Positions 1 to 5,212 of a stretch of 5,506 nt of DNA are shown here, piece by piece (position 1 is the stretch's first letter; each line of letters opens with the position of its first letter). A program made the translations under genes and the position numbers. Source of the DNA: Hyphomicrobiales bacterium (GTDB lineage Bacteria > Pseudomonadota > Alphaproteobacteria > Rhizobiales > Kaistiaceae); NCBI GenBank assembly GCA_017305815.1, contig JAFKJZ010000424.1, positions 1 to 5,506 on the forward strand, in the 5' to 3' direction. The notes under the pieces were generated by a model. It worked only from the letters and a program-made list of their open reading frames with translations. It did no database searches and was not told the origin of the DNA.

Positions 1-325
1 CATGAGCTATGTCGCGGTGCTGAACGGCGATGGCGGCAAGCCGGCCTTCGTGGCCTCGGTCGATACCGCTTCGGGCACGATCCGGCTGCGCCGCGTCGGC
101 GCCGCGCCGCCGCCGGACAAGAGTTTCGAGCTCTGGCAGGTGCCGGCCGAGGGACCGACCGTCTCGATGGGCGTCGCCGACAACATTTCGGACCTGAGGC
201 CGATGAACGTCTCGCTGAAGCCGGGCGAGAAGCTCGCCATCTCGGTCGAGCCGAAGGGCGGCTCGCCGACCGGCCAGGCGACCGGGCCGGTCGTGTTCGT
301 CGGCGATCTGCTGCCGGCGGAGTGA
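1..325 (+). CDS. Anti-sigma factor, RskA-family C-terminal domain (5' end outside window)
   Basis: This is the C-terminal 107 residues of an RskA-type anti-sigma factor (anti-sigma-K family), the part normally exposed in the periplasm. The visible stretch carries the typical domain order: an opening AVLNGDGGKPAFVASVD strand pair, the ELW-x-VP signature (ELWQVP, residues 43-48), and the closing GGSPTG (86-91) and TGPVVF motifs that end most members. The ATG at position 2 is almost certainly internal: family members have an N-terminal sigma-binding segment and one membrane helix before this domain, and only one base precedes the ATG, so no ribosome-binding site can be seen. By family knowledge the protein holds an ECF sigma factor at the membrane until proteolysis releases it; the cognate sigma gene is usually just upstream and would lie outside the window. 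The family call is firm; the partner is inferred. Confidence 0.88.
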   Translation, partial: MSYVAVLNGDGGKPAFVASVDTASGTIRLRRVGAAPPPDKSFELWQVPAEGPTVSMGVADNISDLRPMNVSLKPGEKLAISVEPKGGSPTGQATGPVVFVGDLLPAE

Positions 326-342
326 CCGCCGGCGCCCGATGA

Positions 343-369
343 GGGGAGGTGGCGCTACGCCACCGCCTT
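343..369. terminator. Possible bidirectional hairpin between convergent genes
   Basis: GGTGGCG (348-354) and CGCCACC (358-364) form a perfect 7-bp stem. The three-base loop CTA is the reverse complement of the aminotransferase stop codon. After one A-G mismatch, four further pairs, two of them wobble, extend the stem to 343-369. It sits in the short gap where the anti-sigma and aminotransferase genes converge. Neither strand has a T-run after the stem, so intrinsic termination is uncertain. Confidence 0.35.
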
Positions 370-1533
370 CACGCGCGTGGAGATCCAGGCGCCGAGCCGT
401 TCCAGCGCGCCGTCGAGGATTTCGTCGCGCTTCGAGAAGCAGAAGCGCACGAAGGTCGCCGGGGCGTTGCCATCATAGAAGGCGGAGACCGGAACCGCTG
501 TCACGCCGGCCTCCACCGTCATGCGCTGGCAGATCTCGGCATCGCTGCCGGAGAGGCCGAGCGGCGCGAAATCGGCGGTGACGAAATAGGTGCCGGCGCA
601 GGGCACGACGCCGAAGCCGAGCGCCGACAGCCCGGCCGCGAGGCGGTCGCGCTTCTTCTCCAGGTCGCCGGCAAGGCCCGCATAATAGGAATCGTCCTTG
701 CCGAGGCCATAGGCCACCGCCTGCTGCAGCGCCGCCGGCGTCGTGAAGGTGGTGAACTGGTGCGCCTTGGCGATCGGGTCGAGCAGGCGCGGCGTCGCGG
801 TGACATAGCCGACCTTCCAGCCGGTCAGCGAGAAGGTCTTGCCGGCCGAGCCGATGCGGATGGCGCGCTCGCGCATTCCGGGCAGCGTCATCAGCGGGAT
901 GTGTTCGCGGCCGTCGAAGACGATGTGCTCGTAGACCTCGTCGCAGATCGCATAGGCGTCGTGGCGCACGCAGAGTTCGGCGATGAAGGTCAGCTCGTCG
1001 CGCGTGAACACCTTGGCGGCCGGGTTCATCGGATTGTTGATGAGGATCGCCTTGGTCCGGTCCGAGAAGGCGGCGGCCAACGCGCCGGTGTCGAGTTCCC
1101 AATGCGGCGGCGTCACGCGCACCAGTTTCGGGATGCCGCCGGCGCGGCGGATCATCGGCAGGTAGCAGTCATAGAGCGGCTCGATCACGACGATCTCGTC
1201 GCCGGGCTCGATGATCGCGGTGAAGATGTCGGCAAGCGCCTCGGTGGCGCCCGAGGTGACCAGAACCTCGGTCTTCCAGTCGATGTCGAGACCGTAGAAG
1301 CGCTTGTTGGCGGCGGCGACGGCCTGGCGGAGCGCCGGCACCCCCATCATCGGCGGATACTGGTTCGGCCCTGCGATCAGCGCCTTGGCCGCCGCGCGCC
1401 GCACGTCCTCCGGTCCGTCGACATCGGGAAAGCCCTGGCCGAGATTGATCGATCCGTGCTCGATCGCGAGCCGCGACATCACTTCGAAAATGGTGGTGGG
1501 AAGGCCGGTAAAGACGGGATTGGTCGGTTTCAT
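355..1533 (-). CDS. PLP-dependent class I/II aminotransferase
   Basis: A complete 392-residue fold-type I aminotransferase, the usual length for the aspartate aminotransferase superfamily. It resembles the branch holding kynurenine/methionine aminotransferases and cysteine-S-conjugate beta-lyases, with GQGFPD near residue 32 and NQYPPMMG further on. Visible cofactor and substrate elements are SGATEAL, the NPxNP turn with N170, D198 and Y201 in CDEVYEH, the Schiff-base lysine K232 in SAGKTFSLTGWK, and R363 for the substrate carboxylate. The exact amino-acid substrate cannot be read from sequence. The start chosen is ATG at 1533, because GTGGAG lies six bases before it. An in-frame GTG at 1545 would add four residues, but it is itself part of that Shine-Dalgarno and has none of its own. 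The protein is cytosolic. The gene converges on the anti-sigma gene and diverges from the fasciclin gene, so it is probably a single transcription unit. Confidence 0.93.
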   Translation of the reverse strand: MKPTNPVFTGLPTTIFEVMSRLAIEHGSINLGQGFPDVDGPEDVRRAAAKALIAGPNQYPPMMGVPALRQAVAAANKRFYGLDIDWKTEVLVTSGATEALADIFTAIIEPGDEIVVIEPLYDCYLPMIRRAGGIPKLVRVTPPHWELDTGALAAAFSDRTKAILINNPMNPAAKVFTRDELTFIAELCVRHDAYAICDEVYEHIVFDGREHIPLMTLPGMRERAIRIGSAGKTFSLTGWKVGYVTATPRLLDPIAKAHQFTTFTTPAALQQAVAYGLGKDDSYYAGLAGDLEKKRDRLAAGLSALGFGVVPCAGTYFVTADFAPLGLSGSDAEICQRMTVEAGVTAVPVSAFYDGNAPATFVRFCFSKRDEILDGALERLGAWISTRVKAVA

Positions 1534-1556
1534 AGGGAACTCCACTCGGCGCGGAC

Positions 1557-1587
1557 ATTATGGCGCGTGCTTCGCCGGCGCAAGCAA
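1557..1587 (-). promoter_or_regulatory. Possible sigma-70-type promoter of the aminotransferase
   Basis: Reading the minus strand, CATAAT (1562-1557) matches five of six -10 consensus bases. TTGCTT (1587-1582) or TTGCGC (1583-1578) could serve as the -35, with spacers of 19 or 15 bases. Neither spacing is ideal. A start near 1550 would give a short leader that just includes the ribosome-binding site. Confidence 0.3.
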
Positions 1588-1677
1588 TCGCGTGCCATCG
1601 AAGCGCCTTCGGGCGAGGCGGAATTTCTCCCGTCCGCGTCGGCCGTCGTCGTCATCGACGATTTTTATCGAGCTCGC

Positions 1678-1703
1678 TGAAACTGTTTTGGCGTTGCGCC
1701 GTA
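1678..1703 (+). promoter_or_regulatory. ECF-sigma-type promoter upstream of the fasciclin gene
   Basis: TGAAAC (1678-1683), a 16-base spacer and CGTA (1700-1703, continuing TAG) give the textbook ECF promoter form, with the same -35, spacer length and -10 as the Bacillus sigma-W consensus. It points toward the fasciclin gene; a start near 1711 would leave a leader of about 200 bases. A matching motif lies at 2560-2586 and an RskA-type anti-sigma gene is nearby, which makes ECF control plausible. The sigma factor is not in the window, so the assignment is inferred. Confidence 0.5.
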
Positions 1704-1871
1704 TAGGTGTGTGGAAGAACGCTTCGGAACCAATCCATAAAGGCCATGATCTGTATAGGCATGAGGCTCGCACCCCGGTCGTGCGATCTTCGGCAAGTGT
1801 ATCCCGTTGCCTGATCCTGGTTTTATTGGCGGCTCCGTGACGCGGCTTCGGAAAAGCTGGATGTGCATCGA

Positions 1872-1892
1872 CGTTCGGGGAGGCCCCCGACG
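1872..1892 (+). other. Leader hairpin next to the fasciclin ribosome-binding site
   Basis: TCGGGG (1875-1880) pairs with CCCCGA (1885-1890) around a four-base loop. Two more pairs follow if T1874 is bulged out. The stem ends only four bases before the Shine-Dalgarno (1897-1903), so in the transcript it could affect ribosome access or mRNA stability. No T-run follows, so it is unlikely to be a terminator. Confidence 0.35.
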
Positions 1893-1896
1893 CGAC

Positions 1897-1903
1897 AGGA
1901 GGA
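1897..1903 (+). promoter_or_regulatory. Ribosome-binding site of the fasciclin gene
   Basis: AGGAGGA is a near-perfect Shine-Dalgarno sequence six bases before the ATG at 1910. It decides the start: the TTG at 1907, directly before that ATG, would have only three bases of spacing. The strength of the site suggests efficient translation. Confidence 0.8.
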
Positions 1904-1909
1904 AGATTG

Positions 1910-2479
1910 ATGTCCCGATTTGCCAAGATCGTTCGTGCCGCCGCAATTGCCGCCATCGCGCTCGGCGGCGCCACCATGACGACGACCCCCGTCATCGCCA
2001 AGACCGTGATGGTCGGCGGCGCGCCGATGTATCCGAACAAGAATATCGTCGAAAACGCGGTCAATTCGAAGGATCACACCACGCTGGTCGCCGCCGTGAA
2101 GGCCGCCGGCCTGGTCGATACGCTGGCGGGACCGGGGCCGTTCACCGTGTTCGCGCCGACCAATGAAGCTTTCGCGAAGCTGCCGGCCGGCACGGTCGAC
2201 ACCCTCCTGAAGCCGGCCAACAAGGACAAGCTGACCGCCGTGCTGACCTATCATGTCGTTCCCGGCAAGATTTCCGCCGCCGACATCATGAAGGCAGCCA
2301 AGAAGATGAACGGCATGGCCGAATACAAGACCGTGCAGGGCGAGCCGCTCAAGTTCCAGGTCGACGGCAAGAAGATCTGGGTCATCGACGCCAAGGGCGA
2401 CAAGGCGCGCATCACCATCGCCGACGTCAACCAGTCGAACGGCGTGATCCACGTCATCAACACGGTGCTGATACCCTGA
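1910..2479 (+). CDS. Secreted fasciclin (FAS1) domain protein
   Basis: A 189-residue exported protein with one FAS1 domain. Residues 1-30 form a Sec signal peptide: basic SRFAKIVR, then an alanine-rich hydrophobic core, with probable cleavage after VIA (28-30). There is no lipobox cysteine, so the mature protein is likely periplasmic or extracellular. The FAS1 domain covers about 45-189. It shows the H1 box FTVFAPTNEAFAKLP (78-92), the central YH pair (Y114, H115 in LTYHVVPG) and the H2 box ending VIHVINTVLIP at the C-terminus. Single-domain bacterial FAS1 proteins include M. tuberculosis MPT70 and rhizobial Nex18; they are linked to adhesion and surface interactions, but the molecular function is unknown. 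The gene has its own ribosome-binding site, an ECF-like promoter about 200 bases upstream and a hairpin just after the stop, so it is probably monocistronic. Confidence 0.93.
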   Translation: MSRFAKIVRAAAIAAIALGGATMTTTPVIAKTVMVGGAPMYPNKNIVENAVNSKDHTTLVAAVKAAGLVDTLAGPGPFTVFAPTNEAFAKLPAGTVDTLLKPANKDKLTAVLTYHVVPGKISAADIMKAAKKMNGMAEYKTVQGEPLKFQVDGKKIWVIDAKGDKARITIADVNQSNGVIHVINTVLIP

Positions 2480-2492
2480 TCGCCGCTCCCCA

Positions 2493-2516
2493 CGAACCCG
2501 GCCGCGGCCGGGTTCG
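2493..2516 (+). terminator. Palindromic terminator-like hairpin after the fasciclin gene
   Basis: A perfect 24-base palindrome, with half-site CGAACCCGGCCG and its exact complement, starts 13 bases after the fasciclin stop codon. It would form a very stable GC-rich stem of about ten pairs with a small loop. After one mismatch, three more C-G pairs extend it (2489-2491 with 2518-2520). There is no T-run downstream, so it may terminate inefficiently or act mainly as a 3' end stabiliser. Confidence 0.6.
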
Positions 2517-2559
2517 CGGGCGAGGCCGATGCGGCAGCCCGATCAAACTCTCGTGCTGC

Positions 2560-2586
2560 TGAAACCTTTCCGGCCATCGCCGCGTA
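2560..2586 (+). promoter_or_regulatory. Second ECF-sigma-type promoter motif
   Basis: TGAAAC (2560-2565), a 17-base spacer and CGTA (2583-2586, continuing AC) repeat the arrangement at 1678-1703, with one extra spacer base. Both copies are preceded by GC, giving an identical GCTGAAAC octamer. No recognisable plus-strand gene follows before the convergent DUF4332 gene, so if active it would drive a small RNA, a very short ORF or an antisense transcript. Confidence 0.35.
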
Positions 2587-2592
2587 ACACTC

Positions 2593-2717
2593 ACAGACGG
2601 TTGGCGATCCGCCCCAACTCCCGGCATTCGCCCGCCTCCCTCCGCGCAGCGCGCTTCCGCGAGCCGCGCACCGGGCACCGTTCCGGAGGCCGCCCCGCCC
2701 GCCGGAACGGTGTCCGG
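2593..2717 (+). ncRNA. Candidate small RNA from the second ECF-like promoter
   Basis: This is a speculative transcript. It would start about seven bases after the CGTA element at 2583-2586 and end at the long hairpin 2671-2717, giving roughly 125 nucleotides. No ORF with a ribosome-binding site lies inside it. The evidence is only the promoter-like motif, the terminal hairpin and the lack of a protein gene; no known RNA family is recognised. The absence of a T-run after the hairpin weakens the case. Confidence 0.15.
2671..2717. repeat. 16-bp inverted repeat with 15-base loop
   Basis: CCGGGCACCGTTCCGG (2671-2686) pairs with CCGGAACGGTGTCCGG (2702-2717). There are 15 Watson-Crick pairs plus one position that is G-U on the plus-strand RNA. 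The loop (2687-2701) is GC-rich. It lies in a gene-free region and could be a terminator, an RNA-processing element or a dispersed palindromic (REP-like) unit. One window cannot tell whether it recurs in the genome. Confidence 0.6.
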
Positions 2718-2787
2718 ATTCATGATACCCTTCAGCCACCCCATGACGTCCGTTGCGCCCTCGCGCCGCCCATCCGTCTAGGCACGA

Positions 2788-2822
2788 CAAAAGGTCCGGA
2801 CGATCGCGTCGCCCGGATCGTC
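2788..2822 (-). terminator. Weak terminator downstream of the DUF4332 gene
   Basis: On the minus strand, 27 bases past the DUF4332 stop, GACGATC (2822-2816) can pair with GATCGTC (2805-2799) across a ten-base loop. A short CCTTTT run (2793-2788) follows. The stem is only seven pairs, there are six bases between stem and T-run, and an alternative five-pair stem competes. Confidence 0.3.
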
Positions 2823-2848
2823 GATGCGATGAAGCAGGCGTCGCGGGA

Positions 2849-3256
2849 TCAGTAGGTGAGCATGGGCGGCAGTTCTTTCGCCTGCTCGATCCAGCTTTCG
2901 ACCAGCTTTTCCGACGGCAGCTGGCGTACCAGCTTCCGGGTGGCGTTGATCTCGACCATCTTAGCGGTGAGATTGTCGGCCCGGCGCATCTTCAGTTCCT
3001 TGACCGTGTCGACGCCGGCCGCTTCCAGCAGCTCGGAATATTCTTCCGCCACGCCCTTGATGCGCATCAGGTCGGCCATGTTGGCCCATTTCAGGATCTT
3101 GTGCTCGTCGATGCCGGATTTCTCGGCGAGTGCCTTGCGCCCCTTTGGATCCTTGGCCAGCTCCAGCAACGCGCCGGTCGTGCGGATGCCGGCCGTCGCG
3201 AGCTTCTCGGCGAAGACAGGACCGATGCCTTCGATATCTAGGATGGGGTAAGACAT
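2849..3256 (-). CDS. DUF4332 helix-hairpin-helix protein
   Basis: A 135-residue cytosolic protein matching the DUF4332 family, whose members consist of helix-hairpin-helix (HhH) units. Two are visible: IEGIGPVFAEKLATAGI near residues 8-24, with the G-x-G hairpin, and RIKGVAEEYSELLEAAGV near 65-82. Each ends in the 'aGI/aGV-T' turn seen in HhH DNA-binding repeats. The C-terminal 40 residues are charged and helical (LPSEKLVESWIEQAKELPP). By analogy the protein may bind DNA non-specifically, but the family's function is not established. The ATG at 3256 is chosen because AGGAGA lies seven bases upstream of it. The frame stays open far upstream, antisense to the ATPase gene, but that extension is Arg/His-rich and unlike any protein. 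The gene diverges from the ATPase gene and shares a 159-base control region with it. Confidence 0.88.
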   Translation of the reverse strand: MSYPILDIEGIGPVFAEKLATAGIRTTGALLELAKDPKGRKALAEKSGIDEHKILKWANMADLMRIKGVAEEYSELLEAAGVDTVKELKMRRADNLTAKMVEINATRKLVRQLPSEKLVESWIEQAKELPPMLTY

Positions 3257-3290
3257 TCTCGAACTCTCCTGAGCGAATCCCAAGTGCTGG

Positions 3291-3302
3291 AAGTCTAGAC
3301 TT
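3291..3302. promoter_or_regulatory. 12-base perfect palindrome, possible operator
   Basis: AAGTCTAGACTT is a perfect palindrome in the divergent region between the DUF4332 and ATPase genes. An outer pair, ATCCCAAG (3277-3284) and CTTGGAT (3300-3306), is also nearly complementary, with one extra C. The palindrome lies just downstream of the candidate DUF4332 -10 element, where a repressor could act. No known regulator site is recognised. Confidence 0.25.
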
Positions 3303-3304
3303 GG

Positions 3305-3333
3305 ATGTTCGCCCGGACGTTGCGTCATGGCAA
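3305..3333 (-). promoter_or_regulatory. Possible DUF4332 promoter
   Basis: On the minus strand, TTGCCA (3333-3328) matches five of six -35 bases. A 17-base spacer then leads to GAACAT (3310-3305), which matches only three of six -10 bases. The position suits a leader of about 45 bases. It is a weak prediction because of the poor -10. Confidence 0.22.
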
Positions 3334-3353
3334 GCCGTCTTGTCGCCGGAAGA

Positions 3354-3381
3354 TTGCGCCGCACGGGCGGGGGTCTATAAG
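3354..3381 (+). promoter_or_regulatory. Possible promoter of the DUF853 ATPase gene
   Basis: TTGCGC (3354-3359) and TATAAG (3376-3381) are separated by 16 bases. The -10 matches five of six consensus bases, but the -35 has only its TTG core. Transcription would start near 3388, leaving a leader of about 28 bases that includes the GGAGG ribosome-binding site at 3405-3409. Confidence 0.35.
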
Positions 3382-3404
3382 GTCGATTGTGCCTTCCGAT
3401 CCTC

Positions 3405-3409
3405 GGAGG
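3405..3409 (+). promoter_or_regulatory. Ribosome-binding site supporting the GTG start of the ATPase
   Basis: GGAGG lies six bases before the GTG at 3416 and is the best Shine-Dalgarno in this leader. It favours the GTG over the downstream ATGs at 3431 and 3437. The frame also runs upstream to 3305, but translation from there would read through the control region and is not supported. Confidence 0.6.
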
Positions 3410-3415
3410 GGCGAC

Positions 3416-5062
3416 GTGGGGAATGTGTCGATGCCGATGCTGGAAGCGGACAAGATCTATCTCGGGACAAGCGACAAGCCGGAATATCTCCTGCTCGGCC
3501 TCGCCAACCGGCATGGACTGGTCACGGGCGCCACCGGCACCGGCAAGACGGTGACGCTGCAGGTGATGGCGCAGGGCTTCTCCGATGCCGGCGTGCCGGT
3601 GTTCTGCGCCGACGTGAAGGGCGATCTCTCCGGCATTGCCGAGGTGGGCGAGCCGAAGGATTTCCTGCTGAAGCGCGCCGAGGAGATCGGTTTCGCGGAT
3701 GAATACAAGTTCAGCGCCTGCCCGACAGTGTTCTGGGATCTGTTCGGCCAGCAGGGACACCCGATCCGCACCACGGTGAGCGAGATGGGGCCGCTGCTGC
3801 TGGCGCGGCTGATGAACCTGAACGACACGCAGGAGGGCGTGCTCACCATCGCCTTCCGCGTCGCCGACGAGCAGGGGCTGCTGCTGCTCGACCTGAAGGA
3901 CCTGCGCGCCATGCTCGGCTTCATGGCCGAGAATGCCGACACCATCCAGGCGAAGTACGGCAACGTCACCAAGGCCTCGGTCGGGGCGATCCAGCGCCAG
4001 CTTCTGGTGCTGGAGAACCAGGGCGGCGACGCCTTCTTCGGCGAGCCGGCGCTCAACATCGCCGACCTGATGCGCACGACGATCGACGGTCGCGGCATGG
4101 TCAACGTGCTCGCCGCCGACAAGCTCATGAGCTCGCCGCGCCTCTACGCGACCTTCCTGCTCTGGCTGCTGTCGGAATTCTACGAGACCCTGCCCGAGGT
4201 GGGCGACCCGGAGAAGCCGCGGCTGGTCTTCTTCTTCGACGAGGCGCACCTCCTCTTCAACGACGCGCCGAAGCCGCTCCTCGAGAAGATCGAGCAGGTC
4301 GTGCGCCTGGTGCGCTCGAAGGGGGTGGGCGTCTATTTCGTCACGCAGAACCCGCTCGACGTGCCCGACACGGTGCTCACCCAGATGAGCAACCGCGTGC
4401 AGCATGCGCTCCGCGCCTACACGCCGCGCGACACGAAGGCGGTGAAGGCGGCCGCCGACACGTTCCGCCCCAATCCGGAATTGAACACCTTCGACGTGAT
4501 CACCCAGCTCGGCGTCGGCGAGGCGCTGGTCTCGACGCTGGAGGACAAGGGCGTGCCCTCCATGGTCCAGCGCACGCTGATGCGCCCGCCTTCCTCGCGG
4601 ATCGGCACGATCACCGACGACGAGCGCAAGAAGGTGATCGCGGCGAGCCCGATCGGCCCGATCTACGACAAGATGGTCGACCGGGAATCGGCCTTCGAGA
4701 TCCTGCAGGGCCGCTTCAAGGATGCCGCGGTCGAGAAGCGGAGCGAAGCGCCGGCACCGGCGCCCGCCCCCCGCGCCACCATGCCCGACGGCTCGCCCGC
4801 GCCGACGCCGGAACAGGCGAGCGCCGGCAGCGGCGGCGGCTGGTTCGGCGGGGTGCTCGGCTCGATCTTCGGCACCAGCCGCGCGCGGGGCACACGCCTG
4901 TCGCCGACCCAGCGCATCACCCGCGAGGTGACGCGCACCGTCACCAACCGAGTCGCCGGCCAGATCGCCGCCGACATCGGCAAGTCGGTAGGCGGCTCGA
5001 TCGGCGGCTCGGTCGGCCGGGCCATCATCCGCGGCGCGCTCGGCGGGATCCTGCGGGGCTGA
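3416..5062 (+). CDS. DUF853 family HerA/FtsK-like ATPase (YjgR-like)
   Basis: A 548-residue P-loop ATPase of the HerA/FtsK superfamily, DUF853 branch, related to E. coli YjgR (about 500 residues). The Walker A motif is GATGTGKT (38-45, with K44). Walker B is LVFFFDEAH with D275 and E276. VTQNP (Q311) fits the sensor/motif III position, and NRVQHALR (R327, R333) probably supplies the arginine finger. Residues from about 445 to 475 form an Ala/Pro-rich linker (APAPAPAP). The tail is glycine-rich with a GxxxGxxxGxxxG zipper ([13 protein letters not shown]). HerA relatives form hexameric rings that move DNA, but no substrate or partner is established for DUF853, and no NurA-type nuclease is nearby. 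GTG at 3416 is chosen because GGAGG sits six bases before it; ATG at 3431, with a weaker GGGGA, would give 543 residues. The predicted location is cytosolic, possibly membrane-associated through the tail. Confidence 0.92.
   Translation: MGNVSMPMLEADKIYLGTSDKPEYLLLGLANRHGLVTGATGTGKTVTLQVMAQGFSDAGVPVFCADVKGDLSGIAEVGEPKDFLLKRAEEIGFADEYKFSACPTVFWDLFGQQGHPIRTTVSEMGPLLLARLMNLNDTQEGVLTIAFRVADEQGLLLLDLKDLRAMLGFMAENADTIQAKYGNVTKASVGAIQRQLLVLENQGGDAFFGEPALNIADLMRTTIDGRGMVNVLAADKLMSSPRLYATFLLWLLSEFYETLPEVGDPEKPRLVFFFDEAHLLFNDAPKPLLEKIEQVVRLVRSKGVGVYFVTQNPLDVPDTVLTQMSNRVQHALRAYTPRDTKAVKAAADTFRPNPELNTFDVITQLGVGEALVSTLEDKGVPSMVQRTLMRPPSSRIGTITDDERKKVIAASPIGPIYDKMVDRESAFEILQGRFKDAAVEKRSEAPAPAPAPRATMPDGSPAPTPEQASAGSGGGWFGGVLGSIFGTSRARGTRLSPTQRITREVTRTVTNRVAGQIAADIGKSVGGSIGGSVGRAIIRGALGGILRG
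4991..5014 (+). repeat. 12-bp tandem duplication encoding the glycine zipper
   Basis: GGCGGCTCGATC (4991-5002) is followed directly by GGCGGCTCGGTC (5003-5014), one base different. The two units encode GGSI and GGSV, consecutive steps of the GxxxG zipper at the ATPase C-terminus. The near-identity at DNA level suggests a recent duplication or slippage event within the coding sequence. Confidence 0.65.
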
Positions 5063-5081
5063 AGGCGCGGCAAATTTGTGA

Positions 5082-5105
5082 CCTTCGCGGCGGTTGTCGC
5101 GGAGG
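5082..5105 (+). terminator. Weak hairpin after the DUF853 gene
   Basis: CCTTCGCG (5082-5089) pairs with CGCGGAGG (5098-5105), eight pairs including one U-G, around an eight-base loop. It starts 20 bases after the ATPase stop. There is no T-run, and it overlaps the -35 proposed for the next gene, so terminator and promoter calls here compete. Confidence 0.25.
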
Positions 5106-5122
5106 CACTGGCGGCCTATGTT
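5094..5122 (+). promoter_or_regulatory. Possible sigma-70-type promoter of the superoxide dismutase gene
   Basis: TTGTCG (5094-5099), an ideal 17-base spacer and TATGTT (5117-5122) each match four of six consensus bases. The start would be near 5129, leaving a leader of about 84 bases. No iron or redox regulator site (Fur, RirA or Irr type) is recognisable in the leader. Confidence 0.35.
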
Positions 5123-5212
5123 CCTTGGCACCCCCCTCATTCGCCGGCCCCGGCGACGGCCTCCGGGCACCAGGCATCCAATAATTGCAAGGCCTTCCAG
5201 AGGAGCTTTCAG

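Larger units (their letters stand above)
2480..2848. other. Gene-free region between the fasciclin and DUF4332 genes
   Basis: No convincing protein gene is seen in these 369 bases. The open frames on both strands are rich in Arg, Pro and Ser, lack ribosome-binding sites and show no family motif. What the region does hold is the palindrome at 2493-2516, an ECF-like promoter motif at 2560-2586, a 16-bp inverted repeat at 2671-2717 and a weak minus-strand terminator at 2788-2822. A plus-strand frame ending at 2855 has a somewhat protein-like tail (DDRVARIVDAMKQASRDQ) but no credible start. Confidence 0.6.

Noticed and set aside
349..1680. A 443-codon plus-strand frame across the aminotransferase gene
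   Set aside because: It is antisense to a clearly recognisable complete enzyme, has Arg/Gly/His-rich composition and no ribosome-binding site. Long antisense frames are expected at this GC content.
1726..1755. GGAACC followed by TCTGTA as a second promoter of the fasciclin gene (EcfG or RpoE type)
   Set aside because: The EcfG form needs CGTT after 16-17 bases, which is absent. The RpoE-like reading needs an 18-base spacer and a poor -10.
1701..1759. Repeated GTATAGG at 1701-1707 and 1753-1759
   Set aside because: A seven-base direct repeat is too short to call, and no further similarity surrounds the two copies.
1812..1840. TGATCC as the -35 of a Rhodobacter RpoE/ChrR-type promoter
   Set aside because: The expected TAAG-type -10 is missing at 18 bases; CGTG is found instead. 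The -35 alone is too common to count.
1558..2064. Minus-strand frame spanning the control region and the fasciclin 5' end
   Set aside because: It is opposite a well-supported signal peptide and ribosome-binding site, and no family motif is visible.
2529..2855. A 108-codon plus-strand frame in the gap before the DUF4332 gene, with a protein-like tail
   Set aside because: It has no ribosome-binding site, an Arg/Pro/Ser-rich body, starts upstream of the promoter-like motif and overlaps the convergent gene by seven bases. The tail could be a remnant, but this cannot be supported.
3416..5062. HerA-like ATPase as part of an anti-phage or recombination system
   Set aside because: No nuclease, SIR2, NurA or other effector gene is adjacent; the neighbours are a DUF4332 gene and sodB. 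DUF853 proteins are widespread chromosomal genes.
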